Assembly (NCBI RefSeq): GCF_963966145.1
Contig: NC_091046.1
Span: forward strand, 13,826,001-13,890,000
Direction of reading: 5' to 3'
DNA length: 64,000 bases
From: Tenebrio molitor
Lineage: Eukaryota > Arthropoda > Insecta > Coleoptera > Tenebrionidae
The notes under the pieces were generated by a model. That model ran no database searches. It was given only the letters and a program-made list of their open reading frames with translations, and was not told the DNA's origin. Shown piece by piece: positions 39,401 through 51,400 of this stretch. Made by a program: the position numbers and the translations under genes. Position 1 is the stretch's first letter, and the number at the start of each line of letters is the position of its first letter.

Positions 39401-42400
39401 ACCTTTTAAGCGGTAGTTGACAAATGAATGCAAAGATTAATACAAGAAATGTATCTGCTGTGTTGATTTTACTTTTTCCCCAAGTACAAGTGTAAACATG
39501 TATAGTGAGTATTCATATATGTGTAGATCTAGTGAAGATCTTTTAGAAATACGTCCCGAAAAGTAATTTCACAAATCTGTGAATCGAAATTACCAATTGT
39601 CAACGTAATAAACACATTATTAGTACGGCAATCTCTTTTTAAAAATTTAAAAATTTTGGACCTAGAGAACACATTGGTGGTTGAAATTCAAAAAGGTATA
39701 TTATTATACTCATGTCATATCGTGAGGAAATTCCTTAACATTGACACAGAACATAAAACACAAAAAAGTCAAAATGTGGAGGCGAGACGCCGGTAATTAT
39801 GTTGATAAGCACTGCACTATTACTTGATAGTAATATCCGTAATAGTGTATGTACTCCGGCAAAATTGCCGGGTGGAGGTGGGATACGATATTAATATTAA
39901 CGGTGTTTGAAGTTTATCTCGTTTCATTTACTGTTTAAAAAATCACCACCACCTTCAAAATTTTAATAATTGCAATTCTGTAGTTTTCGTTGGACCTTTT
40001 GATCGAGGAAAATGTGTTTGATCTTTTGGTTTTTTTGAAAATAAATTATTATCTCTGGCAAATCTGTATCAAAGCAGAAAAGTGCAAACATAGTTTGCGG
40101 AACATTTAACACGACTATAAATTTAGAAATGGCATAATCGTTATAAGGTTACTTTCATCGAAGCTCCGCACCGCCCAGCACGTGCAAGATCCACAATTAT
40201 TATCGCCGTTTACAGAACAAATAGCCAAGCAATTGGATGATATTTGCGGCATGGTACATTATGCGACATTTAGTACAATTTTCAAGCTTTTTAAATAAAT
40301 TTCAAATTGAAATTTGTCATTTAGAGAAAGTAAGCAACATTCTCGAATTCTGTGTCATGGTAAGACACGAGTTATCAGAGATTATTTAATTTGCAACCAT
40401 GTGTTGAAAAGCTTGTAATACAATTTAACATAAATAAATAACGACCGTCATGTCGTTTCATAGGTCAAAGACGCGTTTAGAGGTAGACATTTGATCTTTA
40501 AATATTAAAATTTATTTGGCCATTTTTATATAAACTGCGACTGTTTTATTACACAGCGCCCAATAAAAAAGACATTTTGTGTGGATACATGGTATGTATA
40601 TGAAAGTGGCTTTTATCGAAGAAAACAAAAACGTCTAAAAATCATTTTTCCCCATTTGTGAGGTGCTAGTCATTGTTTGTTTTGAATCTTGGCAGAGCTG
40701 TTCGTGGATGATGCCACCAGGTGTGGCGACATTGACGACACACTTTGTTGACGTCAGCTAATGTTGATTGCACCGTTGTTCATTCATAAGGAAGGAAGCA
40801 GGAGTCGCTGTGTTTGCCGTGTTTCGAGAAAAGATTAAAATAATATCCTGTCGATTAGAAGACATTACAAAGTGTATATTTTATTTAAGTAGCAATTTTT
40901 ATTGCAACGGTGTAAAACAAGCACATTGTACAGTTTGGTAAATTATATTTTTAGTGATTACGTGTATCCAGGTTGGAGTTTACGTAAGAGAAATAGTTAG
41001 CAGAACACACATACATAATAATAAACCTCCACCCGGTCCATCCCTCGTACCGCTCTGGCGTCTCTTGCATCGATTCCAAACAGTTATGTTCTTCCTAGCA
41101 TCCAAAAATAGCCCCCAACTACAACATCCACATCCGGTTATAATGTTTTGTGGGCGACAGGCACTGTTTATATCTTTTTTTAATGCAACTATTGCAGTTC
41201 TAATTAACCAGCCATGATCCAAATATGTAATAAGATAACAGTAACTCGAGCAATTCAAATTTATTAAACCGAAGGACTTGTTTGTTTTGCTGTTGTTGAT
41301 TTCGTAGATTTTTGTCAAAATTATCGCTTTCGGCATTTTACTGAGAAAACTGCAAACAAACTCGATTACAACCCATCCATTAACTTTTGTTTACCATTGA
41401 TAAATTAAAGTTACTAGTGCGACTTAAACGTTATTGTGACATGTAATCATGTAAACCACACGTTTACGTCAAAAGGAAGTTACCTTTATCAAGATTAGTC
41501 ATAATTGGGTGAAAAGCTTATCAGGGTGAGCTGATGAAGAGAAGTTACTCGACAATGTTGTTAAAAATAAAATTATAATTTGCAAACCTTTTAAGTTCGA
41601 AGAAGTATCAAGCAAAAAAATTTTTTACAATGAAAATAATAACTAAATTTGCAGATAGAAAAACGGAAATTGAGTTCAAACCGTATGTGAAAATTACAGT
41701 TAATGCAGTTTCCTCTTCGTGATCACGTTTCAAATTAGTTTAATATATGCGATAAAATGGACTGAAAATTAAATTTTCCACTCAATTAAGGGTGGTTTGT
41801 TTTAGAGACGTGAGCGGCATTAATGACAGATTGCTTTTACCATTATAATGTAATAATTTAATACCTATATCTACATACTGTCAAGTTGAATTTAAGTGAT
41901 GTAATAATTAAGCCTTAATATTTTGCATATTTTGTAGAAAATTTCTGAATTTTATTGTAACATCGAAACTACGTTTGTTTTTATGTCACTGTAAATCAAT
42001 GGAGACTTTTCTTTAAATTTAATAAAATCTTTTTAAATTGAAAATACATTATGTACAGGGCAAGTCACATAAGGGTTGTTTCCGAATTTATTTTGTACGC
42101 AACCAAAAATACTAATGACGCTGGCTACTTGATACCATTTATAATGTGATTTAATTTAGTAATCAACGTAGGTATGTAATTTGGCTAAAAATGTCACAAT
42201 GACGTTTTCCTGTTCTGATTAATGAAATCAAAAATTAAATTCATCAACTGTCATTTTGACATTTTTAGCCAAATTACATACCTACGTGGATTACTAAATA
42301 AAATCACATTATAAATGGTATCAAGTGGTCAACGTAATTAGTATTCATGGTTGCGTACAAAATAAATTCAGAAATAAACCTTATGTGACTTGCCCTGTAT

Positions 42401-45400
42401 ATGTAATTAAAACATTAATATTGTTTAATAGCTATTAATATAACGAGAATATTATGGGATTTATAATATGCGAGGATGTTGCCAGGTGACGAGGCGATTA
42501 GCCGAGTCACCTGCACAACGTCCGAGCGTTGTTTAAATCCCATAATATTCGAGTTATATTTCAAGCTTTATCGTATCATTGTATCTAACGTATTATGAGC
42601 GCGTAACTAATGTATTATTATGAGTAACTAACTTATTATAAGTAACTAAGAAAGCTGAGTTATTCGAATATTATGGACTTCATAATTATCAATAAATGTG
42701 TAACATAAAATGATCATAATCGTTAATGATAACGATAAAAATTATGTTATATTTAATTTTAAATTTTAGGTCATTAGTTTGGTGCCGGCGTTGTTATAAT
42801 GAGAATTCGGTTGCTCTGATTGCACCATTGGTGTTGAAATGCTTACTCCAGAATTAAATCTCAAGAGAAGAATATTTCTTTGCCACATTTTTCACTAGCT
42901 CAATATATCAGACCTGTAAGTTGTGAAATGTTTCACGTTGTAAAACGTAAAAACGTAACTTTTGCAACCAAATATGTAGATACTCGTATGTAATTCACCT
43001 TAAATTACGAAATTTAAAGAAGTACCTATGTATGTAGTAGGTTCACAATCTTTTAGTTTAATTTGAAACTATTTTCGCATAACTCTTTTACGTGTTTGGT
43101 TCATTTTTTGTATAGTTTTTATTGTGCTTAAAATTGCCTAAAACGTGTTCTCAGTGTGATAAAATTTGAATAATTATTCAATTAAAATCAATTAATTAAT
43201 TAGGAATTCATTTGAAATCAATTTATTATGTCATAATTTATTTAAGCTTTAATTTCATTAATCATCTATTTGCAAATTGAAGGTTTGATAAGGAAGGATT
43301 CTTACATTACCATTTCAAACAATTTAATCTTGTGAAACTCTTATTAAAAGGATTTAAAATTCAATTATAAATATATGTACTTCATGCTTTCAAGATTTGC
43401 TAGTAAGTACGTTATTATTGTTCAGCCTGTTGATTGTTATTTAAGAAATATGTACGGTTGGCTTCAAAAAAAAACGGGAACTGTCAGAAAAAGTTCTGTC
43501 AAATTTTATTAAATTTTTATAGTTTGAAACGGCCTTTTACAATTTAGGTTAAAAAACTGCACTTATGTGTCAGAAATACTACGGTCAAACAGACACAAAT
43601 TGACATAAATTGACAAATTAAATTTCCAATTCACATTAGGTCAAATTTCATTTCCCGTTTTTTTTTGAAGCCAACTGTACATGGAATCCTGGGCAGTCTG
43701 TTATTGTCATTTCAAAAAGTGTCAATGTAAATGCACCTTTACCGTCATTATGATTGATATTTTCAAAAAAAACTGTCAAATTAACTTAAGCTTGGTTATG
43801 AGTAGCTAAGGTATGGTTTACAAATTTCGACAACTGAATGACATCTGCCCAGTTTTCCGTGTCCCCAATAGTATATGTAAAATAACTCGTTTTAAAACGT
43901 ATTCTCTTTTTAAACCGAAAACCATGATTAAAAGTTATTAATTATTCAAGTACCGTAGCACTTTATTTTGAAAAGAATCACTACATCTATACTATACTAT
44001 ACCGGGTGAGTCAAGTTTTAATTTAATAGTATGTACGGGGTGAGGCAAGTTTTACCGCCCGCACGATAAACCCTATTAAAAAATTAATAAAAATTACGAA
44101 ACTTTAGAGTTACATTCCCTTGATATAACGGTTCTAATGTGTGCAATCAATTTTCCCTTATCACTCAGAGCCATACAATTTTAAAAATCGATTTTGAGCA
44201 AAAAAAAAATTTTTGTCGTACACGCGCGTAATTCACAATTAATTCAAAGAACACGTTTATGAAATTCGCATCAAAAGAAGATTACATATTAGTTTTTGAA
44301 TTATTCCAATTTTAACATTAACAGGGAAAAATGATCAAGATTTACAACTACAGTGTCATAAATAAATACCTCATTGTTGGTAAACAGCCAATAAACATCT
44401 GTTGACAACTTTTCTAGTAATTCTTAAGTCCCTAAAGGGTACCATAAACAACCCACGTCAACCTCTTTTGTGGAAGTGACTTTAATTGTAATAAATCATG
44501 TAAAACCAAATATTTAGCTGTTTCATTAAAAAAATTGGAATTTTAACAGAATGTTCTACAGCGATACACAATCATTCCTGAATTTTTTGAGAATTTATAA
44601 ATCGGTTAGAAGTGTTTTCGATCGGGCGGTAAAACTTGACTCACCCGGTATTTTATCAATGTTGAATTTAAATATGTATGTACTATTTCGGACACGGAAT
44701 CTTGGCCAACATTTTTTAGACATTTCTAAAAAAATGATGTAAACCAACCATTAGTGTCATAAATGACAATTATTAAAAATCACTTTGAAGTTTTTCTTGT
44801 GACATCAAAAAGCCATGGAAATGGCATTATCGAGTCAAAAGTTGAGTTATATTTAATAAAGACCAGTTCACACATATTTGTCACTTAAATGTCAGTTGTG
44901 GCCAAGATTCCGTGGTTCGGAATAGTACTTACTTTTTTTTTTTAATTTTCAATTATCTCTTCTTTTTTAGACAATTTGAGAAGAATTATATAGTAAACAA
45001 CGGTGCTGAATAAACGTTTTTTGTTCGACACTGTCAGAATTTGAGAATTTTCTCCTATGTGAACGGATTTTAATAAATGTCACCACTTGTCAAAACGAAA
45101 CGTCAAGCTAATTTTATAGATTTTAAGCGATTTGGAGCCTTTAAGGGAGTCGTCGAACAAAAAAACGTTGTATTCAACTCGTTTGTGTGTCAATTAGGCT
45201 TTTTTGGCACTCGTGGACCTTTAAAACGCTCGTTTCATTCGCGTTTTAAACTGACCCATTCGTGCTAAAAAACCCCCAATTTACACAAGAACTCGTCAAA
45301 TAAACTACTATTTCGTTAAAATTGATCAAAAATGATTTTAGAATGAAATTTTTTCCTTTTGTACTTTACATAAAAGAATTCTTAAAGCTTTTGCCAATAT

Positions 45401-48400
45401 GTAGTATAATAATATAATACTTATCTTATTCATAAAATGAGCTGAACTGAGAAAGATAGACAAGAAATCAAAAAATAAACAGAAATGTAAATATCTAGTG
45501 GTAAGCGAAATGATATCACCTACAATTCTCTTTATCTGTTCAGAGGTGTGGCTCTTGGAATCGTAGGAAAGAGGGAAAATACAGAAAATTTGTGTTTTCC
45601 AAATCGACCAATTCATTCACAAATATACCAATAAAATGCAAATGTTCTTTGATATCAAATAAGGGAGAGAACACGACTGCCGTATAGCAACATAAATTCT
45701 TAAAAACATCAAAATGCGTTACTTTGTACAGATGTTTACTTTTTTAGTGCCTACTATCTGCTAATCTGATGTATGGCTTACAGGATTAGGTACTGGAGTG
45801 TTGTATTTGAACATATAAAATAACAATAAACATCACTGCTTTGTAGATAACATTGGTTATCAAATAATATATTAAACTGGTTGTATGTGAAAATAAAATA
45901 AAGTTAATAAAATGTACCTTAAAAGTGTAGATGTAATCTCACGAAAATTATCAGTTAGTATTTTGGATAATGAAGGCAAAATCTAATTTCTGGGGCACCT
46001 TTTTATTTGTTTTCAATGGAAGTACTCATCATTTTCATATTGATTTGCTTGAGTAAGAAGATTTTTACAACTTTAAACGGCTCATAACTGACTTAAAAAT
46101 TGCAAGCCGCTCGTCTTGTCTTTCTCCTTGGGAAACAAAATAAAAAATCACAAGGTACCAGGTCAGAACTATGATATAGGTTATTCTAAGTATGTACATA
46201 TTTTGATCACGTTGCTCCCGCCCCGTTTTGAAGTTCCCTAACTTTGACTGGAGAAAGATTTGTGGAAAGCACGCACTGTGCCGGTTACTTTTTAAATTTC
46301 AAGTTCAAATGCTAATATCCAAATTACGTCACCTGTTATGATATTGTAGTCTGTTTTAGAAATACCTTATACATATGTATTTTGGTATAGTTTTTGCGTA
46401 CATCATTTGACGCATTGTGCTTTTGAGCATATGTTAAACCGGTAACTTAGCGCCAATAAATTTTCCTAATGTCCAAGTGATCCCACAAGGATTCTATAAT
46501 TCTACAAATAACTCGATTATTATCGTCTTCTATCATTCTTTTCAAACAGTGCTCATGCTTGCAAATGAAACTTTCTCAAACTTAAATTTACTGTATCCGT
46601 TGTAAACAGTTCTTTCAGAAAACAGATCGAAGCCTTCGTTTAGGTGCGAGAGAACTTTGTAGCTCTACCTTGATACACTTACACATTTTTAGAAAACTAA
46701 CGATGACAATTATTATTTAACCAAATTATTATAACTGGTAACCTACAAAATGATGAACATTTATTTCGTAGTGTATTTGCATAAATGCTTTTAAAAACAC
46801 GAGGAGAACTATCGGGTGTTTATTTAAATATTCGGTCAACGTTGGCGTTGAAGAGTCGATTGTGAATGCACTACGGATCACGGATCAGCGGTTTAAATCT
46901 TACCGTTGTTTGTGTTTTTACACGAGTTGTGCGTTCACAATCAACTCTTCAACGCCAACTTTGAGCGGAAAATTAAACGAACACCCGATGAACACCCATG
47001 AATGACAAAAGGTAATCATTATAAAAGATATTTAGGTAGCTTAACAACAACCTTTAACACTTTTCCATTTTGTTTGTTTACATTTTTGTAATATTGCATA
47101 ATTTTTATTTGCGAAAATCTAAAAAATTTACTTCAAACAGAAGGAAAACATGCAGTCGCTTGTTTAATATTTTTCACTCCCAATTACTCAGACAGGAACT
47201 AAAGGAGATCTTGCTTTCATCATTTTCAATAGTTTATTCCCATCAGCTAAATTTGTTGGCAGTAACTGTAAAAAATATGGTTTAAATTCGATGAAATTGG
47301 GTATATATATTGAATAGAATTCGAACAGTTTGGCAACAAATGTAAACCGCCTTTCATCGTAAGATATTTTAATATAATGGAGTTATTTTGTTGATAAATA
47401 TAAACGACTTGCTTTAGATTTCGAAAAAGTTCAAGAGCTTTAAAATTTTCAAGTTCAAGTTGGAGTAATAGGTCCAAAAATACACTGCCTAAATGTTCGA
47501 CTTGCCAATGGCAGAAGCTCCACAGTGACGGCAGGTGCAAGAGGAACGGTTGCGACCCAACCTCCGCTAACACAACGTAAACTTCCTATTACGATGGAAA
47601 TTTTCGAACACAAATTGGGCGCTTTTTGATGATACCGCCAATATTGCAGACCAGAAAAGGTCGCGGCCGTCGCATTCTTTCGTAACAAGCCATAATATCT
47701 TTCACGATTCTTTTATTTTCATTTCATGCCACACAGCCAGCATCTTCACCTGTTCACTCGGTTGGTCACGAACCCAGGCAACTGTTCCTCTTCCAGAATG
47801 CTCGTATACACAACACAGGTTTTTGTTTGTTATTGTTTTTATTACGTTTCTCTTAGATAAATAGGAGAGCCGAAGTGATAAAATATAACGTTTTACGACC
47901 ATGACACATCGAATTAATGGTGTTGTGGTTGATTTTCCCCCCATTACACGAACAACAAATTAAACCGGATTGATCGGGAAAACCCCTGCAGATTTTACTA
48001 CATTTTCATGAGATCCGCTTTTGAGGATTCCCTCGTATCGATCACTTCGATGGATGTCGTTCTTTTTACCTGTGCAATACGGTTCGACCGAATCGAATTT
48101 ACAATGTTCGCGATTATGTGTCTTGTAAATTTGCAAAATAAACGCTGCGTTATCGCAATGCTATGCATTCGTAAGCTGATAAGGAAAGGAAGGCGGCGCA
48201 GTGGGGATTTGAGCCTTGTGCCGCAAAATGTCTGGAAACGCAACGCGGGGCGAACGCTGTAGTGCTTGCTGGTGATGTTTTTAGTTCGCCAGTCAGTGTC
48301 TGGCCAACGTGAACTCAGACAAAGGATCGGCGGCCTCAGTTTTCTCACTCCATAGAGTTTGCTTTCGTTAGTGGTTTCGCGAGTTTCTGGGCGGAGGATT

Positions 48401-51400
48401 GGCCGCTCAGGTATCTTCCACGCTTGAATGTGTCGATTACGGTTTTGTATTGAATCATTTGCTTGGAATTTGTGCAGTTAACTGACAACCTTTGGGCGGG
48501 AGAAGTGAGGTTATGTGCCGCCATGACAACACACATAGGGGCATAACAACAAACACCCAAGTGGAATGAATTTTCGGGACACTCGTGTAGAATTGTGAAT
48601 GTGTGACTGGTGCTAAATAAAACTTTTTCCACAAACAGTCGGTTTATTCGATTTACAACACGTCACGTACGTTTCATTTTGCAATCAGCATTCGTCATCA
48701 GATCGTTTAATTAAGAATGGTCTGTTTTGTATCATTTCATTTAATTGTTTTTAATTAACGAATTCCAGACTCGAAGCCATTAAGTCCACAATAACTCAGT
48801 TTTTCTGATTTCGCCAAAATGAAACGGTCCGTTTGATGTCGGTTCTTGATTGAAGTAGCATTCCAAAACTGACGAGAAATCATTTTAATAAGACATTAAA
48901 AATTCCAATCGGATCACCGGATGTGGGTGCCTCAGTCGGTAATAATACAGTGAACGTTTTCAATTGTTATAGCTTTAAAATCGCAACGTGTTAAATGTTG
49001 GCGGATGACGAAAAAAAAAAGTGTGAGTGTGAGTGTTAGAAATTATAAAATGGGAGCGAACAAGACGTGCGTGATATAGATTTGGGACTGGTTTAAATCA
49101 ATGTTAATAAATAAATTGTGCATCAAATAAAATTATGTGGTCAAAGCAGGCGGATGTGCGTAACGCAAACATGACATCATTTAAAAATAAGATAACGAAC
49201 CGGAAGCAGAAAAACTCTAAATCTGTAAACGGCCAGTCGGTAGGCAACGGTAGCCCTGACACCGAAAGCGCTCCGACCGGAAAGAAACAACAGAAATCCG
49301 GAAAACACCGAAATCGCGGAAGCAAGAAGGTGGCGGATAAAGGGAGTGGACCTGCGAATCCCGAGAACACCTCCTCCAGTGCTGTGACGCCACCGGCTTT
49401 GGATAGTGTCGATCCAAATGACATCATTCCCACAGACGACCTCGAGTTAGCAGATGTTGTGTTGAGGACAAATGTGTCAACCGAAGTCGTTGAACAAAAC
49501 CTTAAAAACAGCAACCAGAAAAGATTCAGCGATGGCTTCGTTATCGAGAACGGAGCGCACGGTGTCCTTTTGACGAGAGCAGTGAGCGGAATTCTTGGAC
49601 CCGAGGAACTGTACACGAACGATAAAACCTCCAAAAAAGGGAGACGCTTGAGCGATTTGTTTAGACACGGTACACTTAAAACCACAAATAGTTTGGAAAA
49701 TTTGAACATGAAACAAAGCGACAGTACCACGGCCAAAACAGAGCGCGACACCGCTAAAGCAACCGGCGTTGATAAGGGAGACGTCGACCCCAAAACTAAA
49801 CGTCACAAGAAGGGTTCGAGTTATCCGATGGCGAACACCAAGAGCGCCACCACGAAGGAAGCGAAAAATGCCAAAAATACGGAGCAAGTACAAGCAACCA
49901 AACAAAGTTCTGACAGTTCGTCAAATTCGTATTTGAAAAGGGTCAAATCGAAGATATACAAAACAAAAACCGAAAACAATGGCATTTTACCATCGAAAAC
50001 TAACGTTTCGAAGAAGAATACGAATTGCGAAAGGATACCTGAAGATGTCGAGGTGAGAAAGTCTACGAATTTTGACTTTCCGCTGATCCGACAGTCTTCG
50101 AATTTGGAGCAGATTTGTAGCAGGACGTTTGGCGTAACGAAATCTTCTTCCAACACGGGCATTGCTGATATTGACGACGGTATTGCAAAAAAACCGATTT
50201 TAGCCAAAGCAAAATCAAGTAGCGCAATCAATCTTAATCTTCTAAGAATGCGTCGTAATCGTATTCTCGAACAGGTGAAAGAGAAACGGTGTAAAGACGT
50301 TTTTGACGAGTTCGATTTTATTGCTTTTGGGGGATTCAGAGATAAGTTCGGCGGATCGCAAAAAATTACCGCCACCGAAGACGCACAACTCAAATACCAG
50401 CCGAGGATCGATTCAGATTTAGGTATTTGACGTTTATGGGTTTTGATAAGCTCGTTTTTGGAATATCATTTATTATGACAAAAAAAAAGATAATCTCTGA
50501 CCTATGATGGTTACAACGTTTGAAATATGTAGTAGAAAACATTTTCAATTGTAGTAAACATTTCTTTTTTTTGTATTTCAGGAGAAACCAAGCCCAGCCA
50601 ACCTGTGTCAAGGAGTGGCTCAGACAGACGTCCAGACATCGTACGGGAAGAAATCGTGAAAAATGCAGAGGGTGGTGCGAGCGGCGACCACGGCCAAAAT
50701 AAACAAGAAAACGACACATCCACTACTAACAAGTAAGTTGATTGAAATGAGATAAGCAGCGCTATATAAAAAAAAAATGTTGTACTTGAATTGATACGCG
50801 TACAATTTTGATAAGGATAAATCGCGATATCGTCTAGTTTAGTAATGTAACAGGTATCGTTTCGTAGTATATCGTGCAACTAATAGTTAACCAGATAGTA
50901 TCGACCATTGTCTAGGCTTGAGTGAAGCAGCAAAAATGTCAGAGTCGAACAGTCCGCAGAAAGTGATTCGACGTGCGATCCGGTAAAGACAGAAAAGTCA
51001 AGAGAACACATTTTATGGAGGGACAGCTCGAGTGGTTTGTAACGTTTAAACTCGTTTTGTTTCAGTGTCGCGAGTTTTCCATCCGCAAACAAGAAGAAAG
51101 CCAGTAGCAACATAAACCGATCAGAAAGCGTGAAAGAATCGACGGAAAAGGTGAGATGGGGTGTTAATGTACCAGTTGGCTTGAACGAAACCGGCTATTT
51201 CTGATTTTCAGCGGAAACAGAGGCGCAACATCAGCGATCCATCTCATAACACGACAAGGTGAGTCGATTCGTGTCAACTGATAATCCTTGCAGTTTCTCA
51301 TCCCCATTCGGCTATTTTCCCTTACGGGAGACTTACCGGTCGCCGCCCCCCCAAGCGCGCATGCGAAGCCGACGTCTATAGATCGTGCCGCCGGGCCAAC

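Larger units (their letters stand above)
23516..50581. other. 27-kb RhoGEF2 intron 15 with alternative first exons
   Basis: It separates the PDZ-RGS-C1 block from the DH-PH block. It holds a dense transposon cluster (24.8-35.0 kb), a more scattered set (42.0-47.0 kb) and the two alternative first exons. 23516-24850, 35000-36000, 37372-42050 and 45310-46810 show no recognisable feature. Confidence 0.65.

Noticed and set aside
40690..40850. Possible tiny first exon ATGATGCCACCAG
   Set aside because: Its phase would fit 50582, but four codons and a poor GTGTGG donor can occur by chance.
40954..41336. ORFs on both strands (87 and 118 residues)
   Set aside because: No motif, no splice context, AT-rich composition; chance frames.
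49104..50393. Minus-strand ORFs of 229, 142 and 190 residues
   Set aside because: All overlap the 429-codon plus-strand exon, are rich in Phe/Leu/Ser as expected from antisense of a Lys-rich frame, and lack any recognised motif.
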